A stretch of DNA of 64,000 bases, taken from the NCBI RefSeq assembly GCF_000219625.1, contig NC_018217.1, positions 310,001-374,000 on the forward strand. The letters run 5' to 3'. The notes below the pieces were generated by a model. It had not been told where the DNA came from. It saw nothing but the letters and a program-made list of their open reading frames with translations, and searched no databases. A program made the translations under genes and the position numbers. This document shows, piece after piece, positions 19,677 to 29,270 of this stretch. The DNA comes from Zymoseptoria tritici IPO323 (taxonomy: Eukaryota; Ascomycota; Dothideomycetes; Mycosphaerellales; Mycosphaerellaceae). Position 1 is the stretch's first letter, and each line of letters begins with the position of its first letter.

Positions 19677-22216
19677 GGGATGTGTTGGTGGGGAGGAGGG
19701 GGGAGTGGTAGATTTGTAAATTGCACTGCGTTGAAGAGGGGTGGATGGATCGGTGCGTGGTTCAGGACGTTGTTGGGCAGGTTGCGCTGCAGTGTGGTCG
19801 TTCGTTGGGTGGTGCTGGAGGTTGGCTTGTTTGAGAGGGAGGAATGTCATAGATTTGCGAATTAGCTTGATTGAATGCTTGCTGGGAGAATCCTGGGTCG
19901 GATTGACAACCAGCTGATCTGGTGCAGTCTGGTGGGCAGGTCACTCCGCATCTGAAGAGGCGGACGTTGGTCGATGAGGAAAGGAAGGAGCTCGCTCCGT
20001 GCCGACGATGTCGTGCATTGATACTCCTTGCTCTACACCAATGAAAGTAGCATAGCAATACAGTGCCGGGAGAGAGATGGACTCCTCACGAAGCTTTTAC
20101 GACTGGACATCAGACGAGATTCTTCATGTGCGGATGTGTAGGAGGCGCCGAAAGTCGAGTTTTGAGATTGACCCGACGCATATAGCTTGTGAGGTTCATT
20201 TGACAGTGAAAGGAAAGGTACCCAATCCTACCTGTTTCTTCCTCACCTTCGCTTGATGTCCAGCCTGATCGCTTCACCTTTGTCGGCCGTGAATTCAACA
20301 GTTTCTGCTCCTCAATTGCAGGGCTGACTGACATGGAAGTCGTTTGCTGCGCATGAATCTGCGGATCCGATGACATTTTCGCTGCACGCACTCACCGGAG
20401 AACAAAAGCCGACATTGAGCCTCGCCTCATCGCTTGCAAGCTCGATCCGGCGGCAACGCTCTTTGCCACGACATCGAGATGCACATTGACGGAATTTTGG
20501 GGCGCATCCACTCCGCCTGCGTCAAGCGTCATCTTTCGACATCGCAGTCAATGGAAAGACGATCGTTGTGGTTGGAGCATTTCGAATCTTCGATGCGAGC
20601 TAAGCAGAGCCGGTGCAGAGGCCAGACAGTGGGCCTGGAAATGGGTCGACCAATCGCCGTGCAGGACAAGGCTAGGGGCGAAAGCCACCAGCTTGTGATG
20701 AACGCCGAGACTTGCGCGTCGCAGCAGCGGCGGGGTTGCTGCTGAAAAATGTCGTTGTCTTGGATGTTCGATGTTTCTGGATCTTCTGCGATGGAGTCAT
20801 CAATGATATTATTCCACAATCGCATTGTCGTTGTGCAGAAGAAGGACATGTCGTGCACCAGTTGTGATAAAAGCAAGGAAGAGATTTTTCTTTGCCGTGT
20901 CACATTCGGTCAGGGAAGAGAGGGAGGGTTGTGCGACGTGTGTCGCAATTCTTTTCGGCCCCCATCCTTGCGAGACTGTGGAGTGGCCCGCCATGAGAGC
21001 GCCGAACGACTCGTCGCATGTTTTTCTTTGTCGCACCGGACGAGAATGCGTGGTGTCGCATGGCCGCCATGGCGTTGTGTTGTTGTCCTTCACATCCTGC
21101 ACTGCTCTTGAAATAACTCGTCGTCTTTTTGTTTGCCGGCTTGTTCCCAGTTGAATCGGTGCAAGAGAGAGGACAGCTCACAGCTGGCCAAGCAGCCAAA
21201 AGGTGCCACATATTGCTGCCAATGAGTCATCGGCTCTGTCTCGTCCCGCGAAACGGTCGTGTCGCAACCCTGCATCATGTCGTGCATCCTGCAATTAATT
21301 GTTGTTGTGTTTCTTTCCTTCTCTCCTGCCGTCGACATTGTCAACATGACCTCCTCGTTGTTGTCGTGAATGATTGATTGATTGCTTCTCCCAAAGAGGT
21401 GCACGGCGAGGTTTGTCACTCCTCCCCGAGCGTTGCCATGCCCTGGGCCATTGAATGCAAATCCGGCGTCATGGCTCCAAATCCAACCAGACGATTAGGG
21501 GGGCGGCGAGAGAGGTGGTCCGTGCACTTTCGCCGCGAGTATATAGCAGGCAAGCCCGTCCCGCCCACAAACGTCGTGCCCCTCCGCCGTCTCCGCTGCT
21601 CCTGCCACCTCCCGCGCCCACGACGCTCCCTCCAGAATCTCCGTAGTCCGCGCGTATTGAATCCCACAACGGCTGTCACCGTCACTGCCACTGAACATTC
21701 AACACATTTCTCTAATTTTCCTCTCCTTGCGCGGAATTTTCAGATTCTTCCCTTTGGACAGAAGGCAAAAAGCGAAAAGGTCACGTGCCACGCTAACGAG
21801 ACTTGGGTCATCTTTGAGAAAAGAGGGAAGCAGTCACTTCACCACCTACCCTCATCAACACCATCATCGCTGCCGTGCGCACGAAGAGGGCAGGACCATC
21901 TCTTCACCCTTTTGCGCATCACTCTCGAGACAGACATCCTCATCAGACGTCTCCTCAAGCACGCGCACTGCACCGTCACCAAGCAGAGGCTTTGGGTAGC
22001 TACTCTGCTGAGTTACTGCGACAGCGTCATCGCATTCACCTGCACGCTCTGCGTCACCGCCGACAAACGCCGCCGCTCCGTCCCGCACGCGCGTTGCATC
22101 GACCGAAAGTTCTCTTCACGAACGCTCCATCGATCGGTCATCCACCTTTTTGCGACACGACATCACCGAGCGCATCTTCTGATCGCTCGTCGTCCATCAA
22201 CCTCTCCATCGCAAAC
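19677..22216. other. Long intergenic region upstream of TBP
   Basis: 2.5 kb without a convincing gene. A minus-strand ATG at 20376 opens a 48-codon exon followed by a possible donor (GTAGGA at 20231), which could be a very small gene. A plus-strand frame at 20749-21111 has two Cys pairs but no family match. The hexamer GTCGCA recurs several times between 20935 and 21255. A TATATAG lies at 21540, and 21700-22210 is CT/CA-rich and looks like the TBP leader or promoter. Confidence 0.35.
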
Positions 22217-23122
22217 ATGGATCAGGTCTACATCAGTCACCCGCAGAACGCGGCCGAGGCCAAGCAGTTCGCTGCGCCTCAGTCACTGTCCTTTCCCGGC
22301 GCGCAAGGCCACTTGACACCTCCAAACGAGTCGCAACAGGCGTCCAAGAATGGCATGAATGGACAACAGCAAGGAGGGAATGCCGTGCAACCCGCACAAG
22401 GCAATGGGGTGACTCCCGCAACTCCAGCTGCCACACCAGGACAAGCCGGGACCGGGGTGTCTGGTGAGCTTGCGCCTGTGGACTGCGTTCGCTGTAGAGC
22501 GCATCGCTAACGTCAAATGAATAGGTATCGTGCCCACGCTGCAGAACATCGTCGCGACCGTGAATCTCGACTGTCGGTTGGATCTCAAGACCATCGCCTT
22601 GCACGCTCGAAACGCAGAGTACAATCCGAAGCGTTTCGCAGCCGTCATCATGCGCATTCGAGAACCCAAAACCACGGCGCTCATCTTCGCTTCCGGCAAG
22701 ATGGTCGTGACGGGTGCCAAGTCGGAGGATGATAGCAAGTTGGCCAGCCGCAAATATGCGCGCATCATTCAGAAGCTCGGCTTCAATGCCAAGTTCACGG
22801 ACTTTAAGATTCAGAACATCGTCGGCAGCTGCGACATCAAGTTTCCTATCCGTCTGGAGGGCTTGGCCAGCCGCCATCACATGTTCTCGTCTTACGAGGT
22901 GAGTTCTTGGAGTCATCTGCGCATGTGCTGTGAATCTTCAACTGACTATTTCACCAGCCTGAACTCTTCCCTGGTCTCATCTACCGCATGATGAAGCCGA
23001 AAATTGTGCTCCTCATCTTCGTCTCCGGCAAGATCGTCCTCACCGGCGCCAAAGTCCGCGAGGAGATCTACCAGGCCTTCGAGCTCATCTACCCCGTGCT
23101 CTCCGACTTCCGCAAGACCTAG
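22217..23122 (+). CDS. TBP: TATA-box-binding protein
   Basis: General transcription factor that nucleates TFIID, SL1-like and TFIIIB-like complexes for all three nuclear polymerases. Three exons: 22217..22463, 22525..22898 and 22958..23122, giving 261 residues. The first about 82 residues are a Gln/Gly/Asn-rich variable arm. The saddle domain follows, with repeat 1 ([20 protein letters not shown]...) and repeat 2 ([20 protein letters not shown]...), including the conserved [13 protein letters not shown] and [13 protein letters not shown] strands and the end [10 protein letters not shown]. Intron positions fall at GVSG/GIVPT and SSYE/PELFPG. The DNA-binding core is intact. Confidence 0.98.
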
Positions 23123-24567
23123 ACACTCACACCTCTTCACCTCACCTCGGCAAACCCTGTATCATTACTTCACGGCCAGCCTGTACCACCAAATTTCACA
23201 CACGAGGAACGGCCACGGCCGACCTCTTACACAAGACCAATCGATCGAAACACAGTCACTCAGCAACGCGTACACAGTGCTTCGAAACTTCACTGTCGCT
23301 TGCTCGAAACCGCACGATCCGATTCGGGACTTTGTTACCTTTTTTGCTTCTTCACACACAATTTGCTTTTCATGCATGGCGAGGCGTTTTCCGCGGCGTC
23401 GAGAGAATTGAAAGAATGGCTTTCGAACTTTTGAGAGAAAAATGGGAGGCTCGCGCTGATCTGTTTTCTTCCTTCGCTGCAACTGGGCGATGGCAAAACT
23501 GCCCACGCGCTAGAATGATGCGCTTTCTATCAAGCGCGAATATGCGGCTTTCGTTATGGAAAGCTTTTTGAGGATGTGAGTGAGAGAGCTGGCGGGTAGG
23601 GAGGGATTGCGAGCGCCCGCCGGTTTTTGAGATGGAGAGATGGTGGTGGTGGTGATGGAGAAGAAGAAAAATGGTTAAGAATTGGATGGAGGTATGTGGC
23701 TAAGGTAGTGCACCAAATGTCATGTTTCTTCATTCGAATTGTCTACTGTCGCCTTTGTGACTTGTTTGAGATGTGTTGATGGTCTTGATGTGTCCGTATT
23801 CATATGGTATTTGTGATGCACGCTTCGACCGAATGCACATGGAGCTGGCCCTGATATACGACATTTCTGATCGAAACATCTCTTGTCTTCATAGCTGACA
23901 CGAACGTGCTCATCGAACGTGTCTGTCTGATCTCCGCACTCACGAACTTGCCCGCACGGCACTGTATCAAGTTTCCAAGGGCTGATGACGGCCCAGCTCG
24001 AGAGTAAAGGAAAGTGAACATCGTCATCATCCGGCGACTGATGACTCTACCGCCATCGAGAGACATGCAGCAGCCACTTTTCCACCGCCGTCGTGTCGCA
24101 GACGCAGAGTTCCATATGTATCATCGCTGGCAGTCCATCCGTCCGTTCCATCAGCCGGACTTCACAAGTTGAGAAAGACTCCGTACCAGCAACGAAGTCA
24201 AGACATGGCTCGTAGTCCATGCAAGTGGAGGGTTGAGATTCTGTGATACGAAGTCAGCCAAGATTCCTGGCGATGTCTGATGACTTGTATGTGTGATAGG
24301 AAGGATTATGCAATATATCAGTCGGAATTGTTCTCGTTCAGGGAGATTCGTGAAAGAAAAATCTCTATGCCCCGTCTTGAAACATATTTTTTTGACATAT
24401 TATCATCATGATGCATGGTTTGGGGGAAGTGGGGTGATGGGTTGGAGAGTTGGGAGGGATGCTTACTGGGCGACTTTGTGCGGTGAGCGTGGAGGTCTTC
24501 TGCGGACCTGTAGGCGGAGGAAGGCGACAGGATCGTGGGCGTTTGACTGGGTACGGCATAGGCCAGT
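23123..24567. other. Intergenic
   Basis: 3' flank of TBP and 3' flank of the OMS1-like gene. There are GGT/GAG-rich stretches near 23630-23680, but no open frame with a domain, RNA gene or repeat that I can support. Confidence 0.4.
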
Positions 24568-25665
24568 TCACTTGAGGAAGCCGAACCAGCCTTTGCTCTT
24601 CTCCTGCTCTGCGTCCACTGGCGGGGGAGAAATGGTCTTCGACTTCGTGACCGTCTTGGACTTCAGCTCAAAGAAGAGAGTCGTGCCGACGTGCTGTCGT
24701 CTTTCAACGACAATCTCCAGTCCAGTGCGTTTGGCGGCTTCCTCGACGATCTTGGTAATGTCGCGGTTGAACCAACATCCGTGAATTTCGGCGTGCTTTT
24801 CAGCAGACTTGTCGAGGATGTTGTTCATCCAGTCACGATGGCTTCGACCATGCTCCAGAAGATAGATGCGAGCATTGGGGTTGTCGGTATTGAGGTACTG
24901 AGCCATGTTGACTAGCAACTCCACCGGCTTGTCGGTACTACACAGTCCCATCGTCTGGAAGACGGTGTCATACTTCCTGGGTGTTGGCGTTGTCGGAGCC
25001 AGCGGCATCTCACCCAGTGCTGAAGCCGTTGCGAATCGCACGATCAAGCCCGGCTTGAGTTTGTGCAGCTTCCTCCCCGTGAGGATATTCCACTTCTTCT
25101 GGCAGACCTCCACCATCTGGGGACTGAGATCCACAAATGTCAAGCTGTCCACTTTTCCAACCGGACTCTTCCAGATATCGTAGTATCCCAAATTCCTACC
25201 CGTGCCACAACTCACTTCGAGTACGTGGCCCAAGCAGCGATTCGCGATCCACTTCCGCTTGCTGTTGATGCCCATGAAGATCTCTGAGAAGCCGACTTCA
25301 CTATCAAAACTATCAGCCGTGCTGTCGTAGCGTGCGGCGACATCTTTCTGTTGTGCTGGATCTGATACAGCTGGGTTGTCGCAGGGTTTGACGGCGGCGA
25401 GGAGCAGGGCGACAGCGTAGAGGCCTAGGAGACCTGCGAGTGTGCCGGAGATGACGACGGCATATTTTGGTGCCTTCGTCTCGGCGACGGTGGTCTTGAT
25501 TGCGTCCTTGTCGACCTCGACTTGTGGAGGTTGTTGGCTTGATTGAGGTGGAGTCGGACGTGCGAGAACGGGTCTGCTCCTGATGAAACGTCTTTGCTGA
25601 ACCGGCGAGGCTCGTGGGAGAATGCGGACTACATGTTGTAGGCGAGGCAAAGCAATTCGCTGCAT
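24568..25665 (-). CDS. Mitochondrial OMS1-like methyltransferase
   Basis: A 365-residue protein. The first about 50 residues are Arg-rich (MQRIALPRLQHVVRILPRAS), a mitochondrial import signal. A single transmembrane segment follows (about 70-92, AVVISGTLAGLLGLYAVALLL). The rest is a Rossmann-fold SAM-dependent methyltransferase with motif I VLEVSCGTGRNLGYY, then VDLSPQMVEVCQKKW. This anchor-plus-methyltransferase layout matches yeast Oms1 of the inner membrane; the orthologue is reported to act in coenzyme Q biology, but the exact reaction is not settled from sequence. I start at the ATG at 25665; the frame runs upstream without an ATG. Divergent from the FAD oxidase. Confidence 0.85.
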   Translation of the reverse strand: MQRIALPRLQHVVRILPRASPVQQRRFIRSRPVLARPTPPQSSQQPPQVEVDKDAIKTTVAETKAPKYAVVISGTLAGLLGLYAVALLLAAVKPCDNPAVSDPAQQKDVAARYDSTADSFDSEVGFSEIFMGINSKRKWIANRCLGHVLEVSCGTGRNLGYYDIWKSPVGKVDSLTFVDLSPQMVEVCQKKWNILTGRKLHKLKPGLIVRFATASALGEMPLAPTTPTPRKYDTVFQTMGLCSTDKPVELLVNMAQYLNTDNPNARIYLLEHGRSHRDWMNNILDKSAEKHAEIHGCWFNRDITKIVEEAAKRTGLEIVVERRQHVGTTLFFELKSKTVTKSKTISPPPVDAEQEKSKGWFGFLK

Positions 25666-26082
25666 GAGTCGCAGCAGACGATTGCAGTTGATGGAGGTGA
25701 GAGGTGAAGGATGAAGTCTCGAGATGAAGAGCAATGGAAGGTGGAGCTGGAATTACATCGGGAGAACTTCGATAAAAGAGACTTGGCCGGTGACTTTCAC
25801 CGCACTCCATCACCGGCCAGTCGGTCGAGTTGACTCTTGAGCAGGCGGCGTGATACTCGTCAGCTTCCTGTATATACTTCTCAAGCATCTTTCACCCTTT
25901 CTACCAGTGTACTCGCCTCGTGAATTGGCGGTTGGCAATGCTCACGATCGGCTACTAACGGACATATACACAGGGCAGCATCTGTTCACGATTTTTTTTC
26001 TTCGTACCTATCTTCAAGGAATATCAAAGAGACCGGAACCTGTTGAGGAGACAGCCAGGAAGACAAGGTCGCGACCGCAATC
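25666..26082. other. Divergent promoter between OMS1-like gene and FAD oxidase
   Basis: 417 bp shared between two divergent start codons, enough for a bidirectional promoter. I see no clear TATA or known operator. A T-run lies near 25991-25999. Confidence 0.4.
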
Positions 26083-27438
26083 ATGGCCAAAGCACTCCCC
26101 TCCAGCGTAATCATCGTCGGCTCAGGCGTCTTCGGGTTGGGAACGGCATACGAACTCGCAACAAGATCGAAAGACATTGACATCACAGTGATCGAACGAT
26201 GTCCCTTTCCAGCACCAGATGGCTCCTCAATCGACAGCTCACGTATCATCCGCGCCGACTATGCCAGCCTACCTTATGCGAAGCTCATGACTGAAGCCAT
26301 GCCCCATTGGCGGGGAGCTTTCGGTGCTGAAGGTCGCTACACAGAAAGTGGTCTGGCTCTCCTCAACAACTCTGCTACTGCCGATGCCAGCGCAGAGCAT
26401 TTCCTTGAAGACGCTCTCCGCAATGTCACGGAAACTCTTGGTCTGAAGAAGGGCAAGAAAGAAGACGGCGGTCAAATCACTGTTTTCGATCGCGCGGCTG
26501 ATACCATTCCCGTGGTGAGCGAGAATTTGGCGAATGCAAAGGGTTACGTGAACTGGACTTCCGGTTGGGCGCACGCCGAAGATGGCGTCAAGTACATGCG
26601 ACGGCAGGTTGAAGCATTGGGACGAGTGAAGTTCCTCACCGCCGAAGTCACTCGGCTCCTCTTTTCCTCTTCCGACGTCGAAGGTGTCATCCTGAAAGAC
26701 GGTAGCCGAATGAAAGCCGACCTGACAATCCTCGCCACAGGAGCATGGACGCCAGCCCTCATCGATCTCCGCGGCATCGCCTCTGCGACAGGCCAAGTCA
26801 TGGCATACGTGAACATCTCACCTGAAGAAGAAGCCCACCACTCGCAAGCAGGGCAACCAGTTCTGCTCTGCGAAGACGACGGGATGTTCATCATCCCTCC
26901 TCGAGATGGTATCCTCAAAGTCGCTCGTCATGGATATGGATACGCGAACCCTGTGAGGATTCCACATCCTGAGGTCAGAGGCGAGACTATCACCGTCTCC
27001 CTCCCTCGAACAGGCGTTACGCATCCCAACATGCAAATTCCACCGGAAGGCGACGCTGCGTGCCGTGCGTTTCTACGAAAAGCCATACCGTCGATGGGCG
27101 AGCGACCGTGGACCAATACGCGGATTTGTTGGTACACGGACACCGTCTCTGGAGATTGGTTGATCAGCTACCATCCGAAGTATTCGGGACTCTTCGTTGC
27201 CACGGGCGGCTCGGGACATGGGTATAAGTTCTTGCCGATTATTGGAGGGAGGATTGTGGATGTGATTGAGGGCAGGGATAGGGACGAGCTAGGAAGTGAG
27301 CTGAGGAAGAGGTGGGCGTGGCCGAAGGAGAGGATCGAGGCGGATCATGTTTGGACGAATGATTGGAGGGGAGAGGGGAGGAAGGGCATGGTGTTGGATG
27401 AGGAGTATGCGAAGGGTGACGCGAAGGCGAGGTTGTGA
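26083..27438 (+). CDS. FAD-dependent amine/amino-acid oxidase (saccharopine/fructosyl-amine/sarcosine oxidase family)
   Basis: A 451-residue, single-exon flavoenzyme of the DAO/MSOX family, which oxidises secondary amines and releases H2O2. The N-terminus (VIIVGSGVFGLGTAYELATRS) is the ADP-binding GxGxxG fold, and TVIERCPFP ends the second strand with the ribose-binding Glu. The motif TRICWYTDTVSGDWLI (about 345-360) contains the Cys that binds FAD covalently in this family, and GGSGHGYKFLPIIGG is the C-terminal flavin loop. The CWYTDT motif with a short insert is closest to fungal L-saccharopine/pipecolate-type oxidases, but fructosyl-amine oxidases cannot be excluded. There is no obvious peroxisomal SKL ending (it ends KARL, a possible weak variant). 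Confidence 0.88.
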   Translation: MAKALPSSVIIVGSGVFGLGTAYELATRSKDIDITVIERCPFPAPDGSSIDSSRIIRADYASLPYAKLMTEAMPHWRGAFGAEGRYTESGLALLNNSATADASAEHFLEDALRNVTETLGLKKGKKEDGGQITVFDRAADTIPVVSENLANAKGYVNWTSGWAHAEDGVKYMRRQVEALGRVKFLTAEVTRLLFSSSDVEGVILKDGSRMKADLTILATGAWTPALIDLRGIASATGQVMAYVNISPEEEAHHSQAGQPVLLCEDDGMFIIPPRDGILKVARHGYGYANPVRIPHPEVRGETITVSLPRTGVTHPNMQIPPEGDAACRAFLRKAIPSMGERPWTNTRICWYTDTVSGDWLISYHPKYSGLFVATGGSGHGYKFLPIIGGRIVDVIEGRDRDELGSELRKRWAWPKERIEADHVWTNDWRGEGRKGMVLDEEYAKGDAKARL

Positions 27439-27777
27439 GGGGAGAGACGAAGTGGCGGACTGGGCATTGCACATGGAGAAGGCTCCCGTGTTTGTAAGTG
27501 AAAATGCAAGAGACGTTGTGGCAGGACCACTTTCGGGTGTCGACAATTCATCTGCGTGAGTGCAGATGCGACAGCTCAAACCTGATGTGAGGGACGGAAA
27601 ACAGGAAATGTGGCATCTGTGTGAGCCGAAAGATCGTCAACGTCGTTGAAATGTATATGTCGAGCACAACCTGTCTCCAAAACCACATCGCCGCCACACG
27701 AGACCCATCCGTTTCGAGCTTGCAGTCTTCTCCTTTGGTAGCCGAACGAGTGCAGAAAGCGTTCCAGATCTTCTGAT
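27439..27777. other. Intergenic between convergent genes
   Basis: 3' flanks of the FAD oxidase and of the knottin-like peptide gene. No feature is seen. Confidence 0.4.
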
Positions 27778-28133
27778 CTAGTGGCAGATCAGGCCGGAAG
27801 CGGCATCCGGATCGGGACCGCCGCTGTAGCATAATCCCGCCTGAGTAACTCCCTGTGCATTGCAGCAGTCATCGGCGTGGCAAGCCGCTATCATCGTCCA
27901 CCCACGTTAGTCGTTTGCAAACCATCGTACGTGGGGAGGACCTAGTCACGTACATCCTTGGCTGGTGCAGCGTTTGACGAGGATGTGTCCAAGGGCAGCG
28001 GCGGCGCCATCTTGGGCGGGGACTGTGAGGCTGTTGTCAGCGGTGAAGCCGGAATAATCAGGCGTGGAGACGCAAACGTACAGGCGAAGGCCGAGCTGAC
28101 GAACAGCATAGCGAGGAGCTTGAAGGCGTGCAT
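27778..28133 (-). CDS. Knottin-like six-cysteine secreted peptide with prepro region
   Basis: I assembled three exons: complement(27778..27887, 27954..28022, 28082..28133), with introns of 59 nt (GTACGT...CACAG, GCTGAC branch) and 66 nt (GTACGT...GATAG, ACTAAC branch). The product has 76 residues. Residues 1-17 are a signal peptide (MHAFKLLAMLFVSSAFA), about 18-34 an Ala-rich pro-segment, and then a Lys-Arg Kex2 site directly before the first Cys. The mature part of about 41 residues follows C-x6-C-x4-C-C-x10-C-x14-C, the C-C-CC-C-C order of many inhibitor-cystine-knot peptides. Such peptides act outside the cell; the target here is unknown. Both junctions shift phase, so the protein is invisible in single-frame reads. 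Confidence 0.72.
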
Positions 28134-28243
28134 GGTGGATTGAACGGTGATTGATTTGGCGGGAGTACTTGAATGTTTGGAGGTTTCGGAGACTTGAGGT
28201 TGTAGGACTTGAGAGCTGGTCAGGACTCCGGCGACGCAAGGCT

Positions 28244-28250
28244 GTTTATA
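28244..28250 (-). promoter_or_regulatory. TATA box of the knottin-like gene
   Basis: TATAAAC on the minus strand, about 110 bp before the ATG at 28133, the spacing expected in fungal TATA promoters with a short leader. Confidence 0.5.
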
Positions 28251-29270
28251 CGTCTTCTGCACGCAGGCAATGGCGCAGCGTCCACGTCTGACTCAAGGGG
28301 TGTCCCAGCTCTCGAAACTCCTGGAGAATCAGGGATAGTAGCTCTAGGAATGATGTCAGTTCATGTCTTAACAGTAGTGCTTCCATGCTGAGTGTTACGA
28401 CCCGGCCCTCTTCCGAACGCACAAACGAGTAAAAGCTGAAGCATCTGCTGGGAGGTACCTATGGCATCGACTCTTGGGCTCAAGATCTCCGCGACAACAA
28501 GGTAGGACCTACAACAGCTTTGATGACACGTCGTATCCAGGTAAGGATCAACTTGCTTGTCAACGTGCACGGATCGCCCATCGTCAAGGAGACTTTCCGT
28601 GTCTCAGCATTTGGCTTAATGACTTCGTCGCCGGCAAGGTAAGACGATGTAGCTGAGATTCGATCCGAGAAGAGATCCCGCTTGCGCCGGAACCAGCGAA
28701 TGCTCTCTTGACCCAGGATCGCCTTGAATGTTGCCGTGGCATGGCTTCTTTTGGACGATCGATAGCAACGATCATGCAACTGCCGGACTCACGCTTTCTC
28801 TGAGCGTGGAGGCAACCAGCAGTGGCGTAGGCAGAATCTTGCAGGCTTCACACAGGCGGTAGAGAGTACCTTTTCCAGCGATGATGTGGAGCGTGTGAAG
28901 ATGGAACCGATCTAATCGCTGTTGAGCTGATCTCGACCAGGCTCTACGTCTTGGGAAGACCGCAGTAGCAATGACTTGGTCCAAGACTTGAACGAATGAA
29001 ATCCGTCTCCTTTGTATGTGGTGTCAAGCGCAAGAGTTAGTCTACGTAGTGCGATGACATGTGAAAGAGAGACCTCCATATGTGTGGCCCGTGCGCCTTC
29101 CTCTAGCACCCCAGATTCGTGAAGCTCGATTGATCGAATGCACTGCAACCTCGACAACCTCACTGGTGAATAATTCTTTGACGTGTTACCTCGCCGACAC
29201 AGAGAATCCCTCCAGATATAACGCACGCCATGACCACAACATAGTTCCGCAACATCGACGCATCGCCGCC
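28251..29270. other. Intergenic with a possible gene remnant
   Basis: On the minus strand, about 28774-29226, two overlapping frames read like parts of one protein: a Leu-rich piece with ALRRLTLALDTTYKGDGFHSF, then another frame with DRFHLHTLHIIAGKGTLYRL. They may be a frameshifted F-box or LRR remnant. The rest is the ARP5 promoter. No RNA gene is seen. Confidence 0.3.

Noticed and set aside
20749..21111. Frame with two CxxC pairs resembling a zinc finger
   Set aside because: Spacing between the pairs does not fit GATA or other known fingers, other frames in the same interval are equally open, and there is no further support.
21378..22316. 312-codon plus-strand frame overlapping the TBP start
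   Set aside because: No domain, Arg/His/Ser-rich composition typical of CT-rich leaders, and it overlaps TBP exon 1 in another frame.
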